64,000 nt of DNA from M3007 sp965249785 (lineage in GTDB: Bacteria > Bacteroidota > Bacteroidia > Chitinophagales > Saprospiraceae). Location of the stretch: contig CBDFMU010000005.1 in NCBI GenBank assembly GCA_965249785.1, positions 1 through 64,000 of the forward strand. The letters run 5' to 3'. Shown here in pieces: positions 35,211 through 44,746 of the stretch (the stretch's first letter is position 1; every line of letters starts with the position of its first letter). The notes beneath the pieces are model-generated. The model saw only the letters and a list, made by a program, of their open reading frames with translations. It was not told the DNA's origin and ran no database searches. Both the position numbers and the translations under genes were made by a program.

Positions 35211-36377
35211 ATGGAATACCGCATACATTTCCTCGAAAAACAGCAGGAATTTGACTCTGTGATGGCCGGACTGACCCAGGCAGCGTGGCTCGGTTTCGAC
35301 ACCGAATTTGTTGGCGAAAAGACCTACGTCCCCGTACTGTGCCTGCTCCAGATCGTCGCCGAAGCAGACATTTACTTAGTGGACACGCTGCACATCAAGA
35401 ATCTGGATAGTTTTCTCACCTTGCTATCCAATCCCGCCATCCTGAAAATCACCCATGCGGGCGACAACGATTATCGTCTGCTGAACACGCTTTTCAAGAC
35501 TGTGCCGCAAAATACCTTCGACACGCAGATTGCCGCCGGTTTCGTGGGCTACAACTATCCCGCTGGTTTTGGCAAAATCGTGGAGCGCGAACTGCACGTG
35601 ACGCTGGCCAAAAGCCATACCGTTGCCGATTGGGAGGCGCGTCCGATTGAACGAAAAGCGCTCGACTACGCCATTGAAGATGTAAAGTATTTGCCTGCAC
35701 TACATATTAAATTGACCGAAAAATTACGCCGCCACCAGCGGGAGACCTGGGCGCGTGAAGAGAATCGGAAGTGGGAAACGCCCGATTTTTACCTCGTGGA
35801 TCCCAATAAAGAGCTGCTAGCCAATGACTTCGTGCACCAACTCGATGCCCGCGAAAAACTGCTGCTGATGCGCCTGTATCGCTGGCGACGCGAGCGGGCC
35901 ACGGAACTCAACGTCCCCAAAGAGCGCGTACTCGAAAGCCGCCACATCAGCACGGTGCTGCGAGCCACCAAGGATGGCCCCAATGCTTTCCGTTCCAACC
36001 GTACTTTGCAGGAGAACGTCTGGAAACGCAATTTGGATGCCTGGCAACTACTGTGGAAAACGCCCTCCACTGCCGAAGAACGCACTTTTCTCGAAAAATT
36101 GCCTAAGCCTGCGCCGGAAGACCCGGAACGCGAATGGACGATGGAGTTGCTTTATCATTTCATCAAAAAGAAATGCCTGGAACGTGAAATTAGTGCCGCC
36201 TTGCTCTTTCCGAAGGGTGATTTTAACCGCCTGAAATCGGGCAGCCCCGATTTTGATCAAAGCCTTTTATCCGGCTGGCGCGCCGAGCTCATGGGCGCAG
36301 AACTGGTGGACTGGCTGAAAAAAGGGAAGCGGGTGAAAATGAATTGGGAGGGCGATGTTTGCCAGTTGACCATGTAA
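35211..36377 (+). CDS. rnd: Ribonuclease D
   Basis: A 388-residue 3'-5' exoribonuclease for tRNA and small RNA trimming. The DEDDy exonuclease motifs are all visible: FDTEFVGEKTYVP (Exo I, near residue 31), ITHAGDNDYRLL (Exo II) and DYAIEDVKYL (Exo III, tyrosine form). A helical HRDC region follows (NVPKERVLES, about residue 240). The ATG at 35211 sits directly before the conserved start; an ATG at 35184 would add nine hydrophobic residues. It is divergent from the asmA gene. Confidence 0.92.
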   Translation: MEYRIHFLEKQQEFDSVMAGLTQAAWLGFDTEFVGEKTYVPVLCLLQIVAEADIYLVDTLHIKNLDSFLTLLSNPAILKITHAGDNDYRLLNTLFKTVPQNTFDTQIAAGFVGYNYPAGFGKIVERELHVTLAKSHTVADWEARPIERKALDYAIEDVKYLPALHIKLTEKLRRHQRETWAREENRKWETPDFYLVDPNKELLANDFVHQLDAREKLLLMRLYRWRRERATELNVPKERVLESRHISTVLRATKDGPNAFRSNRTLQENVWKRNLDAWQLLWKTPSTAEERTFLEKLPKPAPEDPEREWTMELLYHFIKKKCLEREISAALLFPKGDFNRLKSGSPDFDQSLLSGWRAELMGAELVDWLKKGKRVKMNWEGDVCQLTM

Positions 36378-36378
36378 A

Positions 36379-36415
36379 AAGTTATGAGTTATGGGTTATA
36401 ATTTATGGAATTACG
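36379..36415. repeat. Short ATGAGTTATGG word repeat
   Basis: Three copies of the word GTTATGAGTTATGGGTTATAATTT-type units (broken here into 10-11 base words) directly follow the rnd stop. It belongs to the same family as 8278-8369. Confidence 0.4.
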
Positions 36416-36496
36416 TAGAACCAGATTTTATAAAAGGCCTCATTATCATCTGACTTTCACTAGTTATTGCTTTTTGCAGATTTGCCTATTTAATTT

Positions 36497-38227
36497 ATGC
36501 CCAATCTATTAACTATCAACAACTTACAGGTTGATTTCCATTCCGACCGAGGGCATACTAAGGCGGTGGATGGTATTTCGCTGCAACTCGCTTCGGGCGA
36601 GACGTTGGGCATTGTCGGGGAATCTGGATCAGGCAAATCGGTCACTTCGCTGGCGATTATGCGGCTGTTGGCTAATACAATCGGCACCAAAATTAGTGGT
36701 GAAATACTCTACCAATCGCCTCGCCAAACAGAGGCCGTGGATTTGTTGAAATTGCCGGAAAAAAGCCTCCAACACTATCGCGGCGCGGAAATCGCCATGA
36801 TTTTTCAGGAGCCGATGACCTCACTAAATCCGGTATTTCGTTGCGGCCACCAAGTGACGGAGGCGATTCAATTGCACCAGAAAGTAGATTTTGAAACCGC
36901 GCGTACCCAAACACTGGCCCTTTTTGAAAGAGTAAAACTGCCCGACCCGGTACGTATTTTTAAAGCCTATCCGCACGAAATCAGTGGCGGCCAAAAACAA
37001 CGCGTCATGATTGCGATGGCCATGTCATGCCAGCCTGCGCTGCTCATCGCCGACGAGCCAACCACCGCGCTGGACGTGACGGTACAAAAAACCATCCTTG
37101 AACTCATGCGCGATTTGCGGGACGAGCGCAATTTGTCCATGCTGTTTATTAGCCACGACCTCGGCGTTATTTCCGAAATATGCGACCGAGTAATGGTCAT
37201 GTACCGTGGCGACATTGTGGAGAGCGGGCCTGTAGCCCAAGTATTGCGCGATCCCCAGCATCCGTACACCAAAGGGTTGGTGGCTTGCCGACCTTCACTG
37301 CACTACAAATTGCATCGGTTGCCCACCATCGCGGACTTCGTAGCGGAAACCCCTTTGATCGTCCAACCCGAAATCGCCGCGCACAGCCGCGTAGTCACCG
37401 CTGCCGAAACCGAAGCCCGCCAAAAAAATTTATACGCGCAGCCTCCCATATTACAAATCAACCATCTCACTGTACGCTACCCGGCCCATAAGAATTGGCT
37501 CGGTCAACCCACCGAATGGCTGAATGCCGTAAACGACGTGGGTTTTGAAGTATATCCCGGCGAAACTTTCGGACTGGCCGGCGAATCAGGCTGCGGAAAG
37601 ACTTCGCTGGGCCGCGCCATCGCCCGATTAACGCCTGTTCACAGTGGCGAGGTTATTTATAAAGGCGTGAACCTGTTGGAATTAAATGAAGTGGAGATGC
37701 GCCCTTATCGCCGCGACATTCAAGTGGTATTTCAAGATCCCTACTCGTCGCTAAATCCGCGCATGACCATTGGACAAGCTATTGTAGAGCCGATGCAGGT
37801 CCACAAAATGCACGGCAATGATCGCGCACGCCGCGAACGAGCGATGGAATTGCTAAAAACGGTAGACTTGGAAGCCGATCATTTTCAACGTTACCCGCAC
37901 GAGTTTTCGGGCGGCCAACGCCAGCGCATTTGCATTGCCCGCGCGCTGGCGTTGGAACCGAAGTTACTGATCTGTGATGAAATGGTATCCGCGCTCGACG
38001 TATCGGTACAAGCCACGGTGCTCAACTTATTGCTTGATTTGCGAGAGCAATTCAGCCTTACTTATCTGTTCATCTCGCACGACCTGAGCGTGGTTAAACA
38101 AATGTGCGACCGCCTGCTCATCATGAATCGCGGGCAGGTCGAAACGCTCGGTTTCCCGGAACAGATTTATGCCCATCCAGAAAGCGAGTACGTGCAGAAG
38201 TTGATGGACGCTATTCCGGGACAATAA
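36497..38227 (+). CDS. Peptide ABC transporter ATPase, two fused ATP-binding domains
   Basis: A 576-residue protein with two complete ABC ATPase domains of the oligopeptide/dipeptide type (DppD plus DppF fused, as in GsiA). Domain 1: Walker A GESGSGKSVTS near residue 38, signature ISGGQKQRV, Walker B LLIADEPTTALD. Domain 2 (from about 315): Walker A GESGCGKTSLG, signature FSGGQRQRI, Walker B LLICDEMVSALD, where the usual proline after DE is methionine. Each has the C-terminal oligopeptide transporter extension (HPYTKGLVACRPS in domain 1). No permease or binding protein is encoded nearby, so the partners are elsewhere. Confidence 0.93.
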   Translation: MPNLLTINNLQVDFHSDRGHTKAVDGISLQLASGETLGIVGESGSGKSVTSLAIMRLLANTIGTKISGEILYQSPRQTEAVDLLKLPEKSLQHYRGAEIAMIFQEPMTSLNPVFRCGHQVTEAIQLHQKVDFETARTQTLALFERVKLPDPVRIFKAYPHEISGGQKQRVMIAMAMSCQPALLIADEPTTALDVTVQKTILELMRDLRDERNLSMLFISHDLGVISEICDRVMVMYRGDIVESGPVAQVLRDPQHPYTKGLVACRPSLHYKLHRLPTIADFVAETPLIVQPEIAAHSRVVTAAETEARQKNLYAQPPILQINHLTVRYPAHKNWLGQPTEWLNAVNDVGFEVYPGETFGLAGESGCGKTSLGRAIARLTPVHSGEVIYKGVNLLELNEVEMRPYRRDIQVVFQDPYSSLNPRMTIGQAIVEPMQVHKMHGNDRARRERAMELLKTVDLEADHFQRYPHEFSGGQRQRICIARALALEPKLLICDEMVSALDVSVQATVLNLLLDLREQFSLTYLFISHDLSVVKQMCDRLLIMNRGQVETLGFPEQIYAHPESEYVQKLMDAIPGQ

Positions 38228-38263
38228 AGCAAGGGGCATTTTGCTAATTTCCCTTACCTTTCC

Positions 38264-39709
38264 CTACCGCCGAATCAACAATTTTTCTACCCAAGCCTCT
38301 TTGCCGGGCGCGGTGAAACGAGCCAGATATACGCCATTTTCGAGCGTAGAAATGTCCAAATTGTGTTCGCCTTTACGTACTGCCTGGGTCAGTAAGACTC
38401 GACCACGCAGATCCACGATTTCAAATTTTCCAGCGGCTGGAATGGCTTGCAACGAGACCGTATTGTTCGCTGGATTGGGCGACATTTTCAGTTGCCATTC
38501 TTTGAGCGGATCGGTGACAGCCGTAGTAATTTGTTGAAAACCAAGGAAGAAGATTACCGTAGCTGTAAGAGCGGGCGTAACACAGCCACCATGATCAGCG
38601 GTAGGATCTACGTCGGTAGCCAGAAAATTAGGTGCACCTGCAGCAGTCAGTGCATCGCGGGCCACGATACTGTTTTCAAACGGCACTTGGTCGTCGGCCA
38701 TACAGTAAAACAACCGCATCGGGGCTTGGGGCACCCAGTTATTATAGGTGTCGTTTTTGGCTAAAGCCACATTGATCGGATAGGTAGGGTCGTTCATAAT
38801 GGACTGCACTACTTCCTCTTTCAGCAACTTGATCGGTCGGCTGGAACCTTCATTGGTCGTTAACAGACTGATTAACTGCGTATTGAGTTGCGTCAGCGAG
38901 ATTTGTCCATTATAAAACTGGGTAATCACTGGCGCGTAAGCCGGACGAAAAATATCGCTGGGCTGGGTAAATAAATTGCCATATACGGTCTGAAACGACA
39001 GCGCAGTATTCGGAATATAGGCCGGATAATAATAGACTGCGTCGGTCAGAATCAAGTTGCGCATCACCCCGGAAAGGCTGTACGGCCCAGACATTGGTGC
39101 CGCCGCTGTAACCGTAAATTCATGCGTAGAATCCTGCTCAATAGCCCGGTGCAGTGCCATTGCCGCGTGGCCGCCTTGCGAATAACCAGTGATGAAAAGT
39201 TGCGAATTGGTATGAATGCCGTTCTGTGACGTATATTGGTCGACAGCCCGCAACAGATCAATCGCGACGGAGGCTTCGCTGGCCGCGTGGACGTATGGAT
39301 GGAAACCTTTGGAAGCACCCAATCCCAGATAATCGGGAGCCAAAGTGACGAAACCCAGCCCAGCCAATAGTATTCCGATAGTACCCTCGCCAGTAGTAGC
39401 ATTATAAGAAGGTACATCGAATCTGGAACCCGAAGTCCCGTGCTGATAGACGAGACGCGGGTACACCTTGGTCAGATTATCCGGCACGGCGAGCAGGCCC
39501 GACGCCGTATCCAGCGTGCCATTGATAGCGGTCGTAGTGTAGAGCAGGCGATAGAATTTGGCCCCATATTGGACCAGGGGTACACCGGATTGTGCGGCGA
39601 TTTGTGCTTTGGTGCGGCTACCGAGGAGCGTGGCGGAAATGAGGGTTTGGGCAAACAACCCACTGCTCCACAGGATGGTCAGCAGCAGAAAGGGCAAACA
39701 TTTTTTCAT
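38264..39709 (-). CDS. Secreted alpha/beta-hydrolase (lipase-like) with type A T9SS sorting domain
   Basis: A 481-residue exported hydrolase. The signal peptide ends WSSGLFAQ. The catalytic core (about residues 60-390) resembles secretory lipases (LIP family): oxyanion region LVYQHGTSG, nucleophile elbow FITGYSQGGHAAM (Ser about 175), acid in ADDQVPFENS and histidine in ADHGGC. The last 80 residues are a type A sorting domain: LKMSPNPANNTVSLQ, FEIVDLRGRVLL, and LENGVYLARF, ending with a basic tail. It should be secreted and attached to the cell surface through the T9SS. Substrate unknown. Confidence 0.9.
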   Translation of the reverse strand: MKKCLPFLLLTILWSSGLFAQTLISATLLGSRTKAQIAAQSGVPLVQYGAKFYRLLYTTTAINGTLDTASGLLAVPDNLTKVYPRLVYQHGTSGSRFDVPSYNATTGEGTIGILLAGLGFVTLAPDYLGLGASKGFHPYVHAASEASVAIDLLRAVDQYTSQNGIHTNSQLFITGYSQGGHAAMALHRAIEQDSTHEFTVTAAAPMSGPYSLSGVMRNLILTDAVYYYPAYIPNTALSFQTVYGNLFTQPSDIFRPAYAPVITQFYNGQISLTQLNTQLISLLTTNEGSSRPIKLLKEEVVQSIMNDPTYPINVALAKNDTYNNWVPQAPMRLFYCMADDQVPFENSIVARDALTAAGAPNFLATDVDPTADHGGCVTPALTATVIFFLGFQQITTAVTDPLKEWQLKMSPNPANNTVSLQAIPAAGKFEIVDLRGRVLLTQAVRKGEHNLDISTLENGVYLARFTAPGKEAWVEKLLIRR

Positions 39710-39903
39710 CAGAAAATAGCGTTTTTTGAAACTGGCAGGCGAAAAAATCGTGCTTGCCTGAAAAATACAAAACAGGAACGCGGGAGCTGGGAAAAATGTT
39801 GGCTTTTGTCAAACTATTTGTTCTGAAAGAAGGTGATTAACTTGTAAACGACTTCGGACTAACGTCTTCACATGCCACGCTATACTGCTAATGAACTGGA
39901 GGT

Positions 39904-39936
39904 AGTGGTAGTCTCACTTGAAGTGAGACTACCACT
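39904..39936. repeat. REP-like perfect palindrome (CTTGAAG core)
   Basis: Arms agtggtagtctcactt (39904-39919) and complement (39921-39936) are perfect over 16 bases with one central base. Related copies lie at 48120, 52007 and 57344. It sits 22 bases downstream of the proA stop and could end the proBA transcript. Confidence 0.85.
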
Positions 39937-39957
39937 TTCCATGCTCACAACATTCTA

Positions 39958-41208
39958 TCACCAGCGCACCTGCCCATCGCCGACGGCAATCCATTTTTCA
40001 GTGACTAATTTTTCCAACGCAAATGGCCCACGGGCGTGTAGTTTCTGGGTGGAAATGCCGATTTCCGCGCCCAAACCAAACTCACCACCGTCGGTAAAAC
40101 GAGTGGAAGCATTTGCATACACCACAGCAGCATCTACCCGTTTGATGAATTGCTGACAAACGGCCGCGTCCTCCGACAGAATAGCCTCCGAATGCCGGGA
40201 AGAATGCTGTCGAATGTGTTCCAAAGCGGTTTCTACCCCTTCCACTACTTTTACAGAACATTTGAAATCCAGAAATTCCCGGCCAAAATCGGCTGGTTGC
40301 GCCATTTGCAGACGATTAAAACCTGCTTTTTGCAAAATTGGAAACGCGATTTCATCAGCAAATACTTCCACCTGCCATTTATCAAAATCGGTTTGCAGCA
40401 TGGGTAGAAACGCTTCTGCCACTTCTTTATCTACTAATATGGTATCCAGGGAGTTACATACCGAAGGCCGCGATACTTTGGCGTTCACTACGATGGCCTG
40501 CGCTTTGTCTAAATTGGCAGCGCGATGCACATAAGTATGGCAAACGCCCGCCCCGGTTTCGATGGTCGGCACGGTGGCGTGTTTGCGGACAAACTGAATC
40601 AGCGCATCCGAGCCGCGCGGAATAATGATGTCCACGTAGCGCGTAGCGGTAAGCAACTCCTGCATCAATGCGCGGTCGGTGGGCAATAACGTGACGGCGG
40701 CGCGGGGAATGGCCATTTCGTCCAAAGCCTGGTGAATGACCGCGACCAAAGCACGATTACTATGGATAGCTTCGGAGCCGCCACGTAACACGACCGCGTT
40801 GCCGGAACGCAGGCAGAGCGCACTCACATCGAGGGTCACGTTGGGGCGGGATTCGTAGATAATCCCCACTACGCCCAGAGGGACGGCGATTTTGCGTAGT
40901 TGGATGCCATTAGGGAGCGTTCGTTCCAGCAATAATTGGCCGGATGGATCGGGTAAAGCGGCTATATCGCGAATGCTTTGGGCGAGGTCCATTAAGCGTT
41001 TTTCGTTGAGGAGCAGGCGATCTTTTTTGGGATCGTCGACAGCCATTTTTTCGGCATCCAGTTGATTTTCCCGCAGGATAGTGCTTTGATTCTCTATTAC
41101 TAAATCAGCTATACGATGTAGCAATGCCTGCTTTTGTGCATCGGTCAGCGCACGAACGGCGGAAGCGGCGAGGTGGGTTTGTTCGAGTAAAGGAAGAATA
41201 GTAGTCAT
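39958..41208 (-). CDS. proA: Glutamate-5-semialdehyde dehydrogenase (gamma-glutamyl phosphate reductase)
   Basis: A 416-residue aldehyde-dehydrogenase-fold enzyme for the second step of proline synthesis, using NADPH to reduce gamma-glutamyl phosphate. GVVGIIYESRPNVTLDVSAL and RSGNAVVLRGGSEAIHSN are typical; the catalytic cysteine is in KVSRPSVCNSLDTILVD near residue 245, and IIPRGSDALIQFV is also conserved. It follows proB with an 84-base gap on the same strand, the usual proBA order. Confidence 0.97.
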   Translation of the reverse strand: MTTILPLLEQTHLAASAVRALTDAQKQALLHRIADLVIENQSTILRENQLDAEKMAVDDPKKDRLLLNEKRLMDLAQSIRDIAALPDPSGQLLLERTLPNGIQLRKIAVPLGVVGIIYESRPNVTLDVSALCLRSGNAVVLRGGSEAIHSNRALVAVIHQALDEMAIPRAAVTLLPTDRALMQELLTATRYVDIIIPRGSDALIQFVRKHATVPTIETGAGVCHTYVHRAANLDKAQAIVVNAKVSRPSVCNSLDTILVDKEVAEAFLPMLQTDFDKWQVEVFADEIAFPILQKAGFNRLQMAQPADFGREFLDFKCSVKVVEGVETALEHIRQHSSRHSEAILSEDAAVCQQFIKRVDAAVVYANASTRFTDGGEFGLGAEIGISTQKLHARGPFALEKLVTEKWIAVGDGQVRW

Positions 41209-41292
41209 GGTGGAGGACGCGATTTATTGCGCCAGATTTTTCATAAAACGCTTTATAATAGGATGCAATGCGGAATAAATCCCGCGCTCCGA

Positions 41293-42330
41293 TTAGATCA
41301 ACACAATTTCATCGGTGTGGGCAATCTCGAAATTTTGCGCCAGCAGATTTTCCCGAATAATAGCCGCGCTATGTTTTACACGCGCTAAGGCCAACACATC
41401 ATTGTGACTATCAGCCAGTTCGATGACTTCGCCTTTTTCAAACTCCCCTTTCACTTTACGTACGCCAACCGCTAATAGGCTTTTTCGATTTTGAATAGCC
41501 TTCGCCGCTCCGGGATCGAGGGTGAGTCGCCCGACAATGAGGCTGCCGCTGCCGAGCCATTTGCGCCGGGCATTGAGCGTGGTGGCGGGTTGCGGCTGGA
41601 AGGAAGTACCGACTTCGGCCCGCAAGGCCCGCAGAATGCCATCGGGCGTACGCACATCGAAGAACACGGTGCGAATGCCCATGCGGGTAGCTAGGCGAGT
41701 ATAGGTGAGTTTGGAAAGCATACCGCCGAGTCCGAGGGCAGATTTTTCGCTGCTGACCAGGCCTAAAATATCTTGATTGATGGTTTCAATCTGCGGAATA
41801 ATCTGGCCAGGAGCGGTCAAGTAACCACCGACGGAAGTACTGATGAGCAGATCCGTCGCGCCAAAACCCGTGGCGATGAGCGTGGCCAGTTCGTCGTTGT
41901 CTGAGAATTTCAGTTCCAGGTTACTCACCACATCATTCTCATTGGCGATGGGAATAATACCGTTGTCCCAGAGCGTATCGTAGGTTTCTTTCAGTTGCAA
42001 AAACTGCTGCCGGTGGGCAAAATGATGGCGTTCGCAGAGGCTTTGGGCGATGGTAATACCAAACGGTTCGAAATGTCTGGCATACAGTTGCAGGAGCAGC
42101 GGATTGCCAACGGCGGCGGCAGCTTTGCGTTCGGTCAGGGTGCCGCGATAATTTGGAAATCGGCGTTTGCCCGCGCCCACTGCGCCCGACGACACTAATA
42201 CGATGCGATATTGGCTTTGGAGCGCGGCCACTTGCCGGGCAATTTCCCGGATCACTGCTTCTTCCGGCTCTCCATCGGGCAGGGTAATCGAGCCGGTGCC
42301 GAATTTGATGACTAAAATAGGTTTTGCCAA
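41293..42330 (-). CDS. proB: Glutamate 5-kinase
   Basis: A 345-residue enzyme for the first step of proline synthesis. The amino-acid kinase domain has KPILVIKFGTGSITLPDG at the start, VLVSSGAVGAGKRRF (phosphate loop), PIANENDVVSNLELKFSDND and ALGLGGMLSKLTYTRLA. The end (LIVGRLTLDPGAAKAI and following) is a PUA domain. I place the start at TTG 42330, giving MAKPILVIKFGTG. The longer frame to 42417 runs through an intergenic repeat and the promoter-like element, so it is unlikely. Confidence 0.92.
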   Translation of the reverse strand: MAKPILVIKFGTGSITLPDGEPEEAVIREIARQVAALQSQYRIVLVSSGAVGAGKRRFPNYRGTLTERKAAAAVGNPLLLQLYARHFEPFGITIAQSLCERHHFAHRQQFLQLKETYDTLWDNGIIPIANENDVVSNLELKFSDNDELATLIATGFGATDLLISTSVGGYLTAPGQIIPQIETINQDILGLVSSEKSALGLGGMLSKLTYTRLATRMGIRTVFFDVRTPDGILRALRAEVGTSFQPQPATTLNARRKWLGSGSLIVGRLTLDPGAAKAIQNRKSLLAVGVRKVKGEFEKGEVIELADSHNDVLALARVKHSAAIIRENLLAQNFEIAHTDEIVLI

Positions 42331-42342
42331 AGTGGAGAAATT

Positions 42343-42412
42343 GAGAACCCTCCTTCGCCTTACCTCCTTCGCTGTGGCTATGGCGGTGAAAAAGGCTATG
42401 GCGGATAAAGCG
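42343..42412. repeat. Intergenic repeat with CTCCTTCGC and GGCTATGGCGG words
   Basis: CTCCTTCGC occurs twice and GGCTATGGCGG twice within 70 bases. The same word pair is found before nusB (18595-18622). It forms part of the presumed proB leader. Confidence 0.55.
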
Positions 42413-42414
42413 GG

Positions 42415-42422
42415 CAAAGGTA
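42415..42422 (-). promoter_or_regulatory. -7 type element before proB
   Basis: TACCTTTG on the minus strand fits TAnnTTTG exactly, but no clear TTTG is found 19 bases upstream. If used, the transcript starts near 42408 and the leader contains the repeat. Confidence 0.35.
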
Positions 42423-42500
42423 GCGGGAAATTTGGAGGCGATGGATGCCTAAATAAATTGAAATAATCACCCTACCTTGACCGGCAAAAACATAGGCACC

Positions 42501-43466
42501 ATGCGGGAAAAAATCCTCGGCGATCTATTGCAAAAAGGGCTGATCGCTCCCGAAGATGCGGAAAGAATCGAGCAGTTCAGCCGTACTCAACCGTTTTCAT
42601 TACACTGGGAACTGAAATCCCTGCTCTATCTCGGCGTAGTGCTGCTCAATGTGGGACTGGGCTTCATCATCTACGAAAATATTGACAGCATCGGTCACGC
42701 GGTTATTATCGCGTTGATCGGGGCAATTAGTGCGGGTTGTTTCTGGTATGCCATTCAACACCGGCGGCCTTTTTCATTGGGAGAAGTAGAAAGTCCCACG
42801 CCTTATTACGACTATATTTTGCTGCTGGGTTGCCTCACTTTTCTATTAATGGAAGGTTATTGGCAATACGAATACGCGATTTTCGGGACGCGCTACGGTC
42901 TGGCGACGCTTATTCCAATGGTGCTGTTTTTTATAGTGGCTTATCGCTTTGATAATCGGGGCGTATTGACGATGGCTATTACCGCCCTGGCTTCCTGGCT
43001 GGGAGTGACGGTGACGACTAATGAGTTATTAATAAAGAATGATTTTAATAGTAGCACTCTGGTAAATACGGGCATTTTTCTGGGCGCATTACTGTTGGCG
43101 GTGACTTTCGCAGGCGAACGTTTTAAGGTAAAAAAACACTTTTCGCTGACTTACCTGAATTTTGGAGTTCATATTCTAATGGTTGCCTGTCTCGCGGGTA
43201 TGATGATCCTGGAAATGCCATTAATTTACTTTCCTTTACTGGTTTTATCGGTTGGATTTTGTATTTGGTATGCTCGCAAAAACGACTCTTTTTATTTCCT
43301 GTTGCTGGCCGTTTTGTATGGTTATATTGGCGTGACTTACATGATATTCCATCTATTGCCGGAACTGGACCCGACTTTTTATTTCCTGTATTTCATCCTT
43401 TCCTGCGTGATGATTATTGTATTTCTACGTAATTACAAGCAATTTCTAAAAACTGACGCGCCATGA
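42501..43466 (+). CDS. DUF2157-like membrane protein A
   Basis: A 321-residue protein with a soluble N-terminal stretch (ILGDLLQKGLIAPEDAERIEQF) typical of DUF2157 proteins, followed by about ten membrane helices. The ATG at 42501 is used; an in-frame TTG at 42477 is less likely. It overlaps the next gene by four bases (ATGA) and both have the same build, so they probably make one complex. Function unknown; not recognised beyond the DUF2157-like start. Confidence 0.78.
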   Translation: MREKILGDLLQKGLIAPEDAERIEQFSRTQPFSLHWELKSLLYLGVVLLNVGLGFIIYENIDSIGHAVIIALIGAISAGCFWYAIQHRRPFSLGEVESPTPYYDYILLLGCLTFLLMEGYWQYEYAIFGTRYGLATLIPMVLFFIVAYRFDNRGVLTMAITALASWLGVTVTTNELLIKNDFNSSTLVNTGIFLGALLLAVTFAGERFKVKKHFSLTYLNFGVHILMVACLAGMMILEMPLIYFPLLVLSVGFCIWYARKNDSFYFLLLAVLYGYIGVTYMIFHLLPELDPTFYFLYFILSCVMIIVFLRNYKQFLKTDAP

Positions 43467-44614
43467 TTGCCTATCCAATTTCTTCGCTGGATGCACTGAT
43501 TACTACGGAAGCCGCACAAGAGTGGCAGAGTAAAGGGCAATTGTCTAATCAGCAATTGCAGGCTATACAGGCGGCATATCCAACTAATTTCTATTCGCCC
43601 AATGGGTTTGTGCGCATTGGACTGGTCATTTTTGGTTCGATCTTATTATCCTCGGCCATGGGGCTGTCGGCTATATTCTGTGGTTTGGATGGCGCAACAG
43701 GATTTGCAGTATTCAGCCTGTTATGGGGAATCATTTGGATATTCGTGCTGGAAAAATGGTCTATTCAATCGTCGCGGCACTATGGTAGCGGCATAGATGA
43801 TATACTACTATACTATGGCGTAGGAGGAATAGTGACTGGAATATGCGTCTTGTTGCCCAACGACTCGGATTTCCTGGTTTATTGTTGTGTTGCCTTGCCA
43901 TTTCTAGTAATAGGTAGTATTCGTTACCTGGACCGATTACTGGCAGCGGCGGCTTTTGTCTGCTCTTTGTTGATTGTATTTATAGTAGTTAAAAAGATAC
44001 CGGGACTGGCTCTTTTCTTATTACCCTTTTCTGGAATGCTGTTTTCGGCAGGGGCTTTTTGGTTCGCCAGGCGAGGACAAAAGGACACCGAAAAACGGCA
44101 CTGGCACAGTATATTTGGAGTAATAGAAACGTTAGCCCTCATTACCTTTTACGCCAGCGGCAATTTCTGGGTCGTTCAACAAGCGGGCGCAGAAATGTTC
44201 CAACTAGAACAAGTGCCATTGAGTTGGTTTTTCTGGTCGTTTACTTATGCGGTGCCGCTGCTATACATTTTCCTGGGTTTGCGCCAAAAAGATCGGCTTT
44301 TACTAGATATTGGACTTGCCTGCGTGGCAGCGATGGTCTTTACTTTCCGCTACTATTTCCACGTACTTCCACTGTCTTGGGCGGCTACTTTGGCGGGGGC
44401 GGTTCTCTTCGCCATTGCTTATTTTTCTATTCGTTATCTGCGTAAAAACGATCAGGTTTATACTTACGCAGCTGGTTCGGAAAAGTCATTGGTACAAGAA
44501 ATAGAACAACAATTAGTGGAACAAACCATTGCTAGTCAAACTGCACCAGTGGCACGACCAGAGTCGTTTGGGGGCGGACAATTTGGCGGCGGTGGCGCGG
44601 GGCAAGATTTTTAA
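43463..44614 (+). CDS. DUF2157-like membrane protein B with Gly-rich tail
   Basis: A 383-residue polytopic protein. The N-terminus (AAQEWQSKGQLSNQQLQAI) again resembles the DUF2157 start, followed by about eleven membrane helices. The last 25 residues (RPESFGGGQFGGGGAGQDF) form a glycine-rich tail with FGGG motifs. Such tails are well known in TPM-domain membrane proteins of Bacteroidota, but no TPM domain is seen here. Translationally coupled to protein A. Function unknown. Confidence 0.78.
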   Translation: MIAYPISSLDALITTEAAQEWQSKGQLSNQQLQAIQAAYPTNFYSPNGFVRIGLVIFGSILLSSAMGLSAIFCGLDGATGFAVFSLLWGIIWIFVLEKWSIQSSRHYGSGIDDILLYYGVGGIVTGICVLLPNDSDFLVYCCVALPFLVIGSIRYLDRLLAAAAFVCSLLIVFIVVKKIPGLALFLLPFSGMLFSAGAFWFARRGQKDTEKRHWHSIFGVIETLALITFYASGNFWVVQQAGAEMFQLEQVPLSWFFWSFTYAVPLLYIFLGLRQKDRLLLDIGLACVAAMVFTFRYYFHVLPLSWAATLAGAVLFAIAYFSIRYLRKNDQVYTYAAGSEKSLVQEIEQQLVEQTIASQTAPVARPESFGGGQFGGGGAGQDF

Positions 44615-44746
44615 ATAATTATGAATTATGAATTTGTTGAAATCAAGTTTGTAGCCTTGTGATCATGTTCTTTTGAAGCAAATAAATCATTGCCAATTAC
44701 AACGTTCTCTAACTCTTAATCCAATTTTTTAAGATCAATTCAAACG

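Noticed and set aside
36403..36510. Short frame MELRRTRFYKRP... before the ABC ATPase gene
   Set aside because: 35 codons, overlaps the start of the ABC gene and begins inside a word repeat; no support as a gene.
42331..42417. N-terminal extension of proB (about 29 residues)
   Set aside because: Encoded by an intergenic repeat also present before nusB, and begins inside a promoter-like element.
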